Assembly (NCBI GenBank): GCA_041576975.1 | Contig: JBFGJY010000007.1 | Coordinates: 1-57,311, forward strand | DNA: 57,311 nt | Origin: JBFGJY01 sp041576975 | Lineage (GTDB): Bacteria; Pseudomonadota; Gammaproteobacteria; UBA4575 | Direction: 5' to 3' | In this document: positions 1 to 8,429 of the stretch, in pieces | Numbering within the stretch: position 1 is the first letter of the stretch | Layout: every line of letters starts with the position of its first letter | The notes under the pieces: generated by a model | The model's database searches: none | What the model was told of the DNA's origin: nothing | The model's input: only the letters and a program-made list of their open reading frames with translations | Made by a program: the position numbers and the translations under genes

Positions 1-710
1 ACTTTTTGCTCTTTTAGAAGTGTCTCAATTTTTAACCCAATAATTTCTTGTTGCTTCTCCAAATTTATAAAGCATTCCCTAGATAATATATGCAACCCAG
101 GAGGCCGAAATTCTTTTTCATTATCATGCGTTCGTTTATGTCCATGTGCGAATAACAATTCGCTGTCAGAATAAATAAAGTTCGCAGAGCCATATCGCCT
201 GATTATCCTTGCAAAGTCTGAAACTAATTTGACTCTATCATCGATTGTAGGCTCTTGTTCAGAAAGCCATAACTCTTTGAGTAAATCCATTAAACTGCAA
301 AAGGCATATTCTGAATCGGTATCACCAACCGGTCGAAAAATAGAATGCTTTAAATTCTTGTCACTAGCAATTCCTGTCAAATTTCCATTATGTGCAAAAA
401 CATGCATGCGCCCACCCAGTTCACGGCAAAAAGGCTGAGTATTTTCAAGCTTCACTTCTCCCTGTGTTGCACGTCGAATATGTGAAACTATAAGTTTGCT
501 TTGTATATGATGGCTTTTAATGAAATCCATACATTCACTATGACTAGCAGTACTAGCTTCTTTAATTATCTGAACATCGTGATCTGCATAGAATGCGACA
601 CCCCAACCATCCTTATGTGGCCCCTCTAGTCCTCCATGCTTTGAAAACTCGTCCAGTGAAAACGTAACATTGGTTGGCTCAATACTTGATATTGCAAAAA
701 GCTCACACAT
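1..710 (-). CDS. Class II glutamine amidotransferase, YafJ/EgtC-like (partial, 3' end outside window)
   Basis: The reverse-strand frame opens with ATG at 710 and stays open to base 1, giving about 236 codons without a stop, so the C-terminus lies outside. The protein starts Met-Cys-Glu-Leu-Phe; Cys2 is the N-terminal nucleophile expected after Met removal in class II (Ntn) glutamine amidotransferases. Further family marks are DGWGVAFY near residue 36, SHIRRAT near 77, an AHNGNL motif near 106, and PVGDTDSEYAF near 125. Members of this family release ammonia from glutamine; the acceptor for YafJ-like proteins is not established. It lies 15 bp downstream of the CDF gene on the same strand, so it is probably co-transcribed from the promoter near 1690. 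Family is clear; the substrate is not. Confidence 0.88.
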   Translation of the reverse strand, partial: MCELFAISSIEPTNVTFSLDEFSKHGGLEGPHKDGWGVAFYADHDVQIIKEASTASHSECMDFIKSHHIQSKLIVSHIRRATQGEVKLENTQPFCRELGGRMHVFAHNGNLTGIASDKNLKHSIFRPVGDTDSEYAFCSLMDLLKELWLSEQEPTIDDRVKLVSDFARIIRRYGSANFIYSDSELLFAHGHKRTHDNEKEFRPPGLHILSRECFINLEKQQEIIGLKIETLLKEQK

Positions 711-725
711 CTAGAAAATAGTTTT

Positions 726-1607
726 TTATATTCGCATCGGTTCAACATGGACCACGACATCATTAATCCCGAATTTTTCTAACAATTCCTCTTCAATAAG
801 ATCCGCAACCTTATGTGAATCTTCTGTTGACATATTAGCTCTTACTGTAACGACTACATCTGCAAACGTTTCATGGCCTATTGTGCGGGATCGTAATCGT
901 TCAATTTTTATCACGTCTTCAAGTTGCTCAATTGTTTCTGCAACTTTACTTTGATCCACTGCTGCTTCATCAACCAAAACGGGAATGCTTTTACGAAATA
1001 ATTGGTATGCAAGATAGAATACTAAACCAGAAATAAAAACCGCAAATATAAAATCGAGAATTGGATATCCTCGAGCCGCAAGTTGCCAGCCCACAATTAC
1101 CCCAATAGTGACAAGTACATCACTAAATGTATGTCTAGCATCTGCGTTTAATAGATCTGAATTTAAACGTCTTGCCCAATAATTTTCCCAACTCGATATC
1201 GCAATGTTTATTACAAGCACCACGCACATCACTATTAGACCCCAACGACTATGCAATATAGGATTTCCAATTCGTTCAAAGGCACGAATGATGATTTCAA
1301 TTGCAATAACGCTAAGCAATGTTGCTAATACAAAAACTGCCAGTGTTTCGAATTTTCTATGCCCGTATGGATGGTTTGGATCAGGTGGGTTAGAAGATAC
1401 TCGTAATGCTATAAATGCGAACAAGTTATTGAAAAGGTCCGTAAGAGAGTGCAACGCATCACTGAGAATTGCACTAGAACCAGTATAGATACCTACTGTA
1501 GTCTTAGCCATGAAGACAATTACATTAGCCAAACCTTCAAGAATCAGGATTTTGAGAACTTTTTGGTCTACATCACCAATGCCCTTATCAATTGATCTTT
1601 TTATCAT
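726..1607 (-). CDS. Cation diffusion facilitator (CDF) family metal/H+ antiporter
   Basis: A 293-aa inner-membrane protein of usual CDF size. The N-terminal half has the helices of a CDF transporter with HSLTD (His53, Asp57) in the second helix and HTFSD (His159, Asp163) in the fifth, the two HxxxD halves of the transport metal site. A cytoplasmic C-terminal ferredoxin-like domain follows (about residues 210-293, ending with the HVEP motif). The HD/HD pattern is common in Zn(II)/Cd(II) exporters, but Fe(II), Co(II) or Mn(II) cannot be excluded. The PYGHRKFE motif after TM2 is also typical. It is followed after 15 bp by the amidotransferase gene. An FNR-like box and a TATAGT -10 sit just upstream (1653-1695), so low-oxygen control is inferred. 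Confidence 0.9.
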   Translation of the reverse strand: MIKRSIDKGIGDVDQKVLKILILEGLANVIVFMAKTTVGIYTGSSAILSDALHSLTDLFNNLFAFIALRVSSNPPDPNHPYGHRKFETLAVFVLATLLSVIAIEIIIRAFERIGNPILHSRWGLIVMCVVLVINIAISSWENYWARRLNSDLLNADARHTFSDVLVTIGVIVGWQLAARGYPILDFIFAVFISGLVFYLAYQLFRKSIPVLVDEAAVDQSKVAETIEQLEDVIKIERLRSRTIGHETFADVVVTVRANMSTEDSHKVADLIEEELLEKFGINDVVVHVEPMRI

Positions 1608-1652
1608 TTTTATAATGCAAAAGTATGTAAGCCTCTCTCAAAACTAAAACAA

Positions 1653-1695
1653 ACTATAACAAAATAAAATTAAATAGAATTTTGACCGTGATCAT
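1653..1695 (-). promoter_or_regulatory. Candidate FNR-type box with -10 for the CDF-amidotransferase unit
   Basis: TTGAC-CGTG-ATCAT (1682-1695) differs from the FNR consensus TTGAT-N4-ATCAA at two positions. On the reverse strand TATAGT (1658-1653) lies 33 bp from the box centre, which fits a class II activator promoter. Taken alone the box is weak; its spacing and the similar sites elsewhere in the window make it worth recording. Confidence 0.45.
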
Positions 1696-1749
1696 CTTTT
1701 GTCAAGTAAACTGGACGGAAATGGAACTTAGCAATACCACATGTCCTGA

Positions 1750-3213
1750 TTAGTGGCTTTTTAATGCTCGCGTATATAAATCCATATATTGCAGAGCACT
1801 ATTGTTCCATGAAAAATCTTGCTGCATTGCATAATGTTGAATTTTTATCCAATGATCCTCTTTATGATACAAATCCAGTGCACGCGTAATCGCTTCAACA
1901 AAAGCATCCACTGTATCTTTTTCAAAGACAAACCCTGTTGCTTGTTGCGCTAAATATGTTTCTTTTGTAACGTTTATTACAGTATCTGCTAATCCGCCTG
2001 TTCGTCGTACTACAGGGATGGTTCCATACATTTGACTATACATTTGATTTAAACCACATGGCTCAAAGCGAGATGGCATTAAAAATAAATCTGCACTTGC
2101 CGTAATTTTATGTGCTAATTCTTCATCGTATCCAATTTTTACAAACACTCTAGAGGGGTTTTGATAAGCAATTTCACGTAATTCTTGCTCAAATTTTTTG
2201 TTACCAGTACCAAGAATTACAATTTGCAAATTAAACTTAATCAGAATTGGTAAAGATTCTATTATTATATCTATTCCTTTCTGTTCAACCAAACGCGTAA
2301 CGACGCCTAAAAGTGGTATTTCTTTATCTATTGTAAAATGGAGTAATTGTTGTAATGCAAGCTTATTCTTTGTTTTTTTTGCAAGTGATTCGCTATCATA
2401 TTGAAAATTAATAAAAGCATCATTGCTAGGGTTCCATTCTTTTGTATCTATGCCGTTGATTATTCCGCTTAATTTTTTTGAATTACTTTTTAATAAATCT
2501 TCTAAACCAAAGCCATAATCTTTAGTTTGAATTTCTTTTGCAAAGGTAGGGCTGACAGTGTTTATGTAATCCGCATAAAGAATTCCACCTTTAATAAAAG
2601 AAAGCTGGTCATGAAATTCTAGACAGGTAAATGACCATAGTGCCTCCGGTAGATGCAACTCCAAAAATGTGGCACGAGGAAAAAGTCCTTGATAGGCCAA
2701 ATTATGAATTGTAAAAATAATGCCTGGCCTAGTTACTTCGAGATCTAGTAAAACTGGTGCAAGCCCGGTTTGCCAATCATTACAATGTACGATATCTGGA
2801 TGCCAATTAAGACCAAGTTTATTTACGGCGATCGCGGTAACCACACGCGCAAATAAAGCAAAACGCTGCGCGTTATCAGGCCAAGGTAAGCCATCACTTG
2901 AGAGATAGGGGCCCCCATCACGATCAAATAATGGCGGACAGTCTATTAGCCATATTGTCTGATCGGTTTCAGGTAAAGTGGACTCTAAAAGGTTAACTTC
3001 GCCCTCTAAAAAAGTAATAGTAGCGATAAGATTTGATTGCTGTAATTTACGCTTAGCTTCTCGATACGCTGGCATCACCAGGCGTATGTCCTGACCTAGT
3101 GTTTGTAGCGCCAGCGGCAAACCATGTGCAACATCTGCAAGTCCTCCTGTTTTAATTAACGGATATATTTCACTACTTGCAAAAAGAATTTTGTATTGTT
3201 TGCCATTTAAAAT
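1750..3213 (-). CDS. glgA: Glycogen synthase (ADP-glucose), start codon non-standard or frameshifted
   Basis: GT5 glycogen synthase, adding glucose from ADP-glucose to alpha-1,4-glucan. The N-terminal ADP-glucose loop KTGGLADV and the C-terminal FEPCGLNQMYSQMYGT followed by RRTGGLADTV are both intact. From the only in-frame conventional start (TTG at 3120) the protein is 456 aa and lacks KTGGL, which the enzyme needs. The reading frame continues upstream through KILFASSEIYPLIKTGGLAD to a stop at 3228-3226 with no ATG, GTG or TTG. An ATT at 3213 lies 8 nt after AGGGAG and would give 487 aa, close to E. coli GlgA (477 aa). Alternatively, an out-of-frame ATG at 3206 would join this frame if one A were restored in the AAAA run near 3190. 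It lies 22 bp after glgB on the same strand (glgBA operon). Confidence 0.88.
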   Translation of the reverse strand: MLNGKQYKILFASSEIYPLIKTGGLADVAHGLPLALQTLGQDIRLVMPAYREAKRKLQQSNLIATITFLEGEVNLLESTLPETDQTIWLIDCPPLFDRDGGPYLSSDGLPWPDNAQRFALFARVVTAIAVNKLGLNWHPDIVHCNDWQTGLAPVLLDLEVTRPGIIFTIHNLAYQGLFPRATFLELHLPEALWSFTCLEFHDQLSFIKGGILYADYINTVSPTFAKEIQTKDYGFGLEDLLKSNSKKLSGIINGIDTKEWNPSNDAFINFQYDSESLAKKTKNKLALQQLLHFTIDKEIPLLGVVTRLVEQKGIDIIIESLPILIKFNLQIVILGTGNKKFEQELREIAYQNPSRVFVKIGYDEELAHKITASADLFLMPSRFEPCGLNQMYSQMYGTIPVVRRTGGLADTVINVTKETYLAQQATGFVFEKDTVDAFVEAITRALDLYHKEDHWIKIQHYAMQQDFSWNNSALQYMDLYTRALKSH

Positions 3214-3227
3214 CTTAGTGACTCCCT
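3211..3227 (-). promoter_or_regulatory. Ribosome binding site supporting an ATT start for glgA
   Basis: On the reverse strand AGGGAG (3227-3222) is followed by 8 nt and then ATT at 3213-3211, in frame with the conserved GlgA N-terminus. No ATG, GTG or TTG exists in that frame between the upstream stop and KTGGL. The competing ATG at 3206-3204 is 15 nt from the Shine-Dalgarno and in a frame that ends after 16 codons. Confidence 0.5.
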
Positions 3228-3235
3228 AAAAAGAT

Positions 3236-5425
3236 TTATTCAGGACTTAGTATGATGCCTCCCAAAGGTGGCAATGTAAGTTTTAACGAATAGGGGAAAC
3301 CCATCCAAGCTTTAAATTCAGCGCTAACACTTGTATCGTTACCCACATTAGATCCGCCATAATAAGATGAGTCAGAATTTATTATTTCCTTATATTCACC
3401 TTCATGAGGAACGCCAATACGATAGTTTTCGCGCTTTACCGGTGTAAAATTAAGCACGATGACAAAAAATTTGTCTTTTGATTTTCGAATATAACTAATA
3501 ACAGATTGTTCATGATCATGACAATCTATCCATTGAAACCCCTGTGCATCGAAATCATAAAAATGTAATTCTGGAGATTTCACGTAGAGTGAATTTAGAT
3601 CTTGAATCAGATCTCGCACGCCTCGATGAGAAGCATACTCGAGCACGTACCAATCTAGCGCTTGATTATGATTCCACTCTGATCCCTGTCCAAATTCACA
3701 GCCCATGAATAACAGTTTCTTTCCCGGATATGTAAACATATAGGTATATAACAAGCGTAAATTTGCAAATCGCTGCCATTCATTTCCAGGCATTTTATTA
3801 AGTAGCGAATTTTTTCCATGTACGACTTCATCATGTGAAAAAGGCAGTACAAAATTTTCATGAAATGCATACAATAAACCAAATGTAAGAATGTCATGAT
3901 GAAATTTGCGATGTACGGGATCCTCATGCATATACTTCAATGTGTCGTGCATCCAGCCCATGTTCCACTTCATTGAAAAACCTAATCCGCCCACCCAAGT
4001 CGGTTTGGTTACTTGCGGCCATGCGGTTGATTCTTCTGCTAAAATCAATGTGCCTGGGAATTCCCCATGGGTGACGCTATTTAGTTCACGAATAAAATCA
4101 ATTGCCTCTAAATTTTCATTACCACCATATTTATTTGGAATCCATTCGCCTTCTTCTCGCGAATAATCCAAATATATAAGAGAGGCGACAGCATCGACAC
4201 GTAATCCGTCAATATGAAATTCCTCAAGCCAATAAAATGCGCTGGATAGCAAATAATTTCGTACTTCATCGCGGCCATAGTTATAAATTAATGTTCCCCA
4301 ATCTGGATGCTCTCCGAGACGTGAATCCTCGTGTTCATATAAGGCAGTACCATCAAAACGCCTCAGCCCATGTTCATCCTTGGGAAAGTGCGCCGGGACC
4401 CAATCAAGAATGATGCCAATATTTTGTTGATGACATTGATTAACAAAATATCGAAAATCATCAGGGCTGCCATAGCGTGTAGTCGGTGCAAAATTGCCTA
4501 GAGTTTGATAGCCCCATGAGTCATCAAATGGATGTTCACTAATAGGCAGTAATTCAATATGAGTGAATCCAAGTGATTTGACATATGAAACTAAACGATC
4601 AGCCAATTCTCTGTAATTGAGAAATTGACTGTCTTCGTCACGCTGCCAGGATCCCAGGTGTAGTTCGTAGATTGACATTGGTGCATGCAACCATTCAGTT
4701 TGTTTACGTTGGTTTAACCAAACATGATCATTCCATTGAAAGCTGCTTGACTCGGTAATGATTGATGCAGTTTTAGGGCGAATTTCAAATTGTTGAGCGT
4801 ATGGATCAGACTTGACTAATACATTTTCCGTACTTCGATTACGAATTTCAAACTTATAAGGAGCCCCAACTGATATCTCCGGAATAAACAATGCCCATAC
4901 ACCACTACTACCTAAATTCTGCATCGGATGTCTACGCCCATCCCAACGATTGAAGTCTGCTACCACACTGACACGCTCCGCATTGGGTGCCCAAACGGCG
5001 AACCTTACCCCTGGAACATTATCAATCGTCATACAGTGAGCGCCTAAAATACGATATATATGCCAATGTTGCCCTTGATCAAATAAGTGCAAATCATAAT
5101 CAGGTATGTGGGGGACAAAGGTATAAGGGTCATACTCGGTAAATTCATCACCTTCGTTATTTTGCCAGTACAGTATATAGTGTTCAGGGATGTCCTCTTG
5201 TGTGCCGCTGTATTCAAAAATATCGGTCTTCAGAACTCGTGTCATTTCTGGACCATTCGTGCCAATTCGCACTGTTTTACAAAATGGGATGAATACACGG
5301 ATAATAGATTGAGAATTATCGCTACAACGACCCAGTATTGAAAAAGGATCGTGGTGTTGGGCACCTACTAGCTTGAGCAACTCACTATCGAGAGCTTGGG
5401 ACGATACTGGTAATATGGTTGACAC
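3236..5425 (-). CDS. glgB: 1,4-alpha-glucan branching enzyme
   Basis: A 729-aa GH13 branching enzyme, the usual length of proteobacterial GlgB. It cuts alpha-1,4 chains and re-attaches them as alpha-1,6 branches. An N-terminal GlgB-specific domain comes first, then a CBM48 (about 135-215, RFAVWAPNAERVSVVADFN), then the catalytic barrel: DWVPAHF (341-347), nucleophile Asp411 in GLRVDAVASL, acid/base Glu464 in ILAEEST, and Asp532 in FSHDEVVH. The C-terminal beta domain ends in PPLGGIILS. The start is GTG at 5425, with no visible Shine-Dalgarno. It is followed 22 bp later by glgA and diverges from glgC across 27 bp, so the pair's promoters must overlap the starts. Confidence 0.97.
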   Translation of the reverse strand: MSTILPVSSQALDSELLKLVGAQHHDPFSILGRCSDNSQSIIRVFIPFCKTVRIGTNGPEMTRVLKTDIFEYSGTQEDIPEHYILYWQNNEGDEFTEYDPYTFVPHIPDYDLHLFDQGQHWHIYRILGAHCMTIDNVPGVRFAVWAPNAERVSVVADFNRWDGRRHPMQNLGSSGVWALFIPEISVGAPYKFEIRNRSTENVLVKSDPYAQQFEIRPKTASIITESSSFQWNDHVWLNQRKQTEWLHAPMSIYELHLGSWQRDEDSQFLNYRELADRLVSYVKSLGFTHIELLPISEHPFDDSWGYQTLGNFAPTTRYGSPDDFRYFVNQCHQQNIGIILDWVPAHFPKDEHGLRRFDGTALYEHEDSRLGEHPDWGTLIYNYGRDEVRNYLLSSAFYWLEEFHIDGLRVDAVASLIYLDYSREEGEWIPNKYGGNENLEAIDFIRELNSVTHGEFPGTLILAEESTAWPQVTKPTWVGGLGFSMKWNMGWMHDTLKYMHEDPVHRKFHHDILTFGLLYAFHENFVLPFSHDEVVHGKNSLLNKMPGNEWQRFANLRLLYTYMFTYPGKKLLFMGCEFGQGSEWNHNQALDWYVLEYASHRGVRDLIQDLNSLYVKSPELHFYDFDAQGFQWIDCHDHEQSVISYIRKSKDKFFVIVLNFTPVKRENYRIGVPHEGEYKEIINSDSSYYGGSNVGNDTSVSAEFKAWMGFPYSLKLTLPPLGGIILSPE

Positions 5426-5442
5426 AAATCAAATAGTATAGT
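5419..5442. promoter_or_regulatory. Compressed divergent glgB/glgC control region with FNR-like box
   Basis: Only 27 bp separate the glgB GTG (5425) and the glgC ATG (5453). TTGAC-ACAA-ATCAA (5419-5432, one change from the FNR consensus) overlaps the glgB start codon. Overlapping -10-like hexamers are TATAGT (5437-5442, rightward) and TATACT (5440-5435, leftward); either would give mRNAs with almost no 5' leader. TTGACA at 5419 also resembles a -35 element, but it stands only 12 bp from TATAGT. The box is not at the class II activator position, so repression or coincidence are both possible. Confidence 0.4.
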
Positions 5443-5452
5443 TAAAAATAAA

Positions 5453-6724
5453 ATGCAACTTGATCATTCTCATCGCTATGTAAGCCGGTTAACACGAAAT
5501 ACTCTAGCGTTAATTTTAGCTGGTGGTCGTGGTTCACGTTTACTACATCTTACAGAGTGGCGCGCCAAACCTGCTGTTCCTTTTGGTGGTAAATTTCGCA
5601 TTATCGATTTTCCATTATCAAACTGTGTGAATTCAGATATTCGACAGATAGCTGTCCTCACACAGTATAAAGCACATTCCCTAATACGCCATATTCAAAG
5701 AGGTTGGTCAATTTTTCGTGGAGAATTTGGCGAATTTGTTGAACTATTACCTGCACAACAAAGGCTAGAGACTTCTTGGTATGCAGGTACGGCAGATGCC
5801 GTTTATCAAAACATAGATATTATTCGTGCCCTCAAACCAGAATATTTATTGATCTTAGCGGGCGATCATATCTACAAAATGGATTATGGAACAATGCTTG
5901 CCCACCATATCACACATAATGCTGATTTAACTGTGGGCTGCATAGAAGTCCCTAAAGAACAAGCCACTGCATTTGGCGTCATGACAATTAATCCCGACAC
6001 AAGAATATTAGATTTTGATGAAAAACCAGAAAACCCTATGCCCATTCCTGGAAATCAAAACCTCTCGCTGATATCGATGGGCATCTACGTTTTTAATATG
6101 AAATTTTTAATCGAACAACTAATTCGTGATGCTGATACATCTTCATCCAGTCATGACTTTGGAAAAGATCTAATCCCTTATGCCGTACATCATAACTACA
6201 ATGTCTTTGCCTTTCCGTTTCGCGATGAAGAAACGCATGAACCTATTTTTTGGCGAGATGTGGGAACAATAGATGCCTATTACGATGCTAATATCGAATT
6301 AATTTCAGTTACACCAGAGCTTAATTTATATGATGAGAATTGGCCCATATGGACTTATGCAGAACAATTACCACCAGCAAAATTTGTTTTTAATGATGAA
6401 AAATGTCGTGGGATGGCAGTCGATTCAACGGTGTCTGGTGGTTGTATAATTTCTGGCGCAAAAATAAAACACTCACTACTTTTTTCTGATGTCATTGTTG
6501 AACAGTTTAGCACTGTAGAAGAAAGCGTTATTCTGCCAAACGTTCGCATTGGTAAAAACTGCAAAATTAAAAATGCCATTTTAGATAAATCTTGTAAGAT
6601 TCCTGATGGAACATCTATTGGTTATGATTTGGAAAATGATAGTAAAATATTCCATATCAGCCCAATGGGACGAATTTTGGTAACACCGGAAATGCTTGGC
6701 CAACAGGTGCATCATGCACGCTAA
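5453..6724 (+). CDS. glgC: Glucose-1-phosphate adenylyltransferase (ADP-glucose pyrophosphorylase)
   Basis: A 423-aa enzyme making ADP-glucose from ATP and glucose-1-phosphate, the committed step of bacterial glycogen synthesis. The nucleotide loop ILAGGRGSRL is at residues 21-30, followed by RAKPAVPFGGKFR (37-49), IIDFPLSNC, the glucose-1-phosphate region with DEKPENP, and WRDVGTIDAYY before a C-terminal left-handed beta-helix (about 300-423). Length and layout match E. coli GlgC (431 aa), so allosteric control by glycolytic intermediates and AMP is expected for the family. No clear Shine-Dalgarno precedes the ATG. The stop overlaps the start of the GH57 gene by 11 bp, so the two are co-transcribed. 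Confidence 0.97.
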   Translation: MQLDHSHRYVSRLTRNTLALILAGGRGSRLLHLTEWRAKPAVPFGGKFRIIDFPLSNCVNSDIRQIAVLTQYKAHSLIRHIQRGWSIFRGEFGEFVELLPAQQRLETSWYAGTADAVYQNIDIIRALKPEYLLILAGDHIYKMDYGTMLAHHITHNADLTVGCIEVPKEQATAFGVMTINPDTRILDFDEKPENPMPIPGNQNLSLISMGIYVFNMKFLIEQLIRDADTSSSSHDFGKDLIPYAVHHNYNVFAFPFRDEETHEPIFWRDVGTIDAYYDANIELISVTPELNLYDENWPIWTYAEQLPPAKFVFNDEKCRGMAVDSTVSGGCIISGAKIKHSLLFSDVIVEQFSTVEESVILPNVRIGKNCKIKNAILDKSCKIPDGTSIGYDLENDSKIFHISPMGRILVTPEMLGQQVHHAR

Positions 6725-8429
6725 TAACAAGTTAAAGGTAGTGCTGTATTGGCACATGCATCAACCTGATTATCGTAATTTGACCACAGGTATTTATCAA
6801 CAGCCCTGGACTTATCTGCATACAATAAAAGACTACATCGATATGGCAATGCATTTAGAGGCAGAGCCACAAGCTCGAGTAGTCGTGAACTTCACTCCTA
6901 TATTATTAGAACAAATTCAAGATTATGACAATCAGATTACTGATTATTTAACACACGCCACACCCCTTCGAGATCCATTACTCTCTGCACTTGCAGAACC
7001 ATCAATCCCTACAAAACACTTACGACGCATTGAAATTATAAATTGGTGTACAAGGGCACATAAAAAACACACCATACATCGATTCCCCGCATTTCATCAT
7101 TTAGTTCAAATCTACGAAAAGCTAAAAGATAATCCGCACGCAATTAACTATCTTAAAGATCAGTACTTTTTTGACATTCTTGTCTGGTATCACTTGGGCT
7201 GGATGGGGGAGCTTGTGCGACGTAATGACTTGCGCATTAAACGCTTATTAAAAAAGGAACACTCCTTTGACTATCATGACCGGCAGGAACTGATCAGAGT
7301 AATCGGAAAGCTAGTAGCTTCTATTATTCCTCGTTATCGTGCATTAGCCGAATCTAAACAAATTGAACTTTCTACAACGCCCTATGCGCATCCAATTCTT
7401 CCCTTACTGATCGATTTTAATTGTGCTTTAGAAGCCATACCTGATGCGCCGCTGCCTAAACACGACAAATACCCTGGTGGTGAAGAACGCGCAAGATGGC
7501 ATATTGAAGAAAGTATTAAAACATTTAAACACCATTTTGGATTTGCACCCGTTGGTTGCTGGCCTTCAGAAGGCGCCATCAGTACAGCAACTTGTAAATT
7601 AATTCAAGAATATGGATTTAAATGGATTGCCAGCGGTGCGGGTGTTTTTCGGCACAGTGTTGGCAAAAATGAGTCTGCCACAGCATCAAGTCAAAAATTA
7701 TTTGAGCACTTGCCGAATCGATTGCCTAATCAAGACATTATTTGTTTTTTTAGAGATGATAGATTGTCAGATTTAATTGGCTTTGAATATCAAGGTTGGC
7801 ATGCGGATGATGCGGTTGCAAATTTAATTCATAACTTGCAGGAAATCGCTAAGCAAGACACAAAGCATTCAAACAGAATTGTGTCAATCATCTTAGATGG
7901 TGAAAATGCATGGGAGCACTATACAGAAAATGGCTATTATTTCTTAAACGCTTTATATAAGGAGTTATCCCATCATCATGATATCGAACTGACTACATAT
8001 TCGGATTATCAAGCAAACAAATACGCACAAATACAAGTCTTACCTAAGCTTGTCGCAGGCAGTTGGGTATATGGGACTTTATCAACCTGGATTGGAAGTA
8101 AAGACAAAAATCGCGGCTGGGATATGTTATGCGATGCAAAACAATGTTACGACGAAATAGTAAATTCTGGAAACTTATCTGCGGATTCACTTAAAACTGC
8201 AATGCATCTTTTAGCTATTTGTGAGGGTTCGGACTGGTTCTGGTGGTTTGGTGATTACAACTCGAGCGAAACGGTGAGCGATTTTGAAAAACTTTATCGA
8301 AAGAACCTATCTAATTTATATGAAATCTTAGAACTTACTCCACCTAAAAACCTTTCTTCTAGTTTTACATTTGGCAAAGGATCTCCAGCAGGTGGTGGTT
8401 CCATGCGTCGTAGCGGAGAACATATTTGA
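6714..8429 (+). CDS. Glycoside hydrolase family 57 alpha-glucan-active enzyme
   Basis: I chose the ATG at 6714 (571 aa), overlapping the glgC stop by 11 bp; a TTG at 6696 would add six residues. GH57 marks are WHMHQPDY at the N-terminus (region 1), the nucleophile Glu286 in CWPSEGAIS (region 3) and the acid/base Asp395 in ILDGENAWEHY (region 4). GH57 includes alpha-amylases, branching enzymes and 4-alpha-glucanotransferases that retain the anomeric configuration; sequence alone does not choose between them. No signal peptide is visible, so it acts in the cytoplasm. Its place between glgC and malQ argues for reshaping or trimming storage glucan. The last bases overlap the malQ TTG start (TTGA), indicating translational coupling. 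Confidence 0.9.
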   Translation: MHANNKLKVVLYWHMHQPDYRNLTTGIYQQPWTYLHTIKDYIDMAMHLEAEPQARVVVNFTPILLEQIQDYDNQITDYLTHATPLRDPLLSALAEPSIPTKHLRRIEIINWCTRAHKKHTIHRFPAFHHLVQIYEKLKDNPHAINYLKDQYFFDILVWYHLGWMGELVRRNDLRIKRLLKKEHSFDYHDRQELIRVIGKLVASIIPRYRALAESKQIELSTTPYAHPILPLLIDFNCALEAIPDAPLPKHDKYPGGEERARWHIEESIKTFKHHFGFAPVGCWPSEGAISTATCKLIQEYGFKWIASGAGVFRHSVGKNESATASSQKLFEHLPNRLPNQDIICFFRDDRLSDLIGFEYQGWHADDAVANLIHNLQEIAKQDTKHSNRIVSIILDGENAWEHYTENGYYFLNALYKELSHHHDIELTTYSDYQANKYAQIQVLPKLVAGSWVYGTLSTWIGSKDKNRGWDMLCDAKQCYDEIVNSGNLSADSLKTAMHLLAICEGSDWFWWFGDYNSSETVSDFEKLYRKNLSNLYEILELTPPKNLSSSFTFGKGSPAGGGSMRRSGEHI

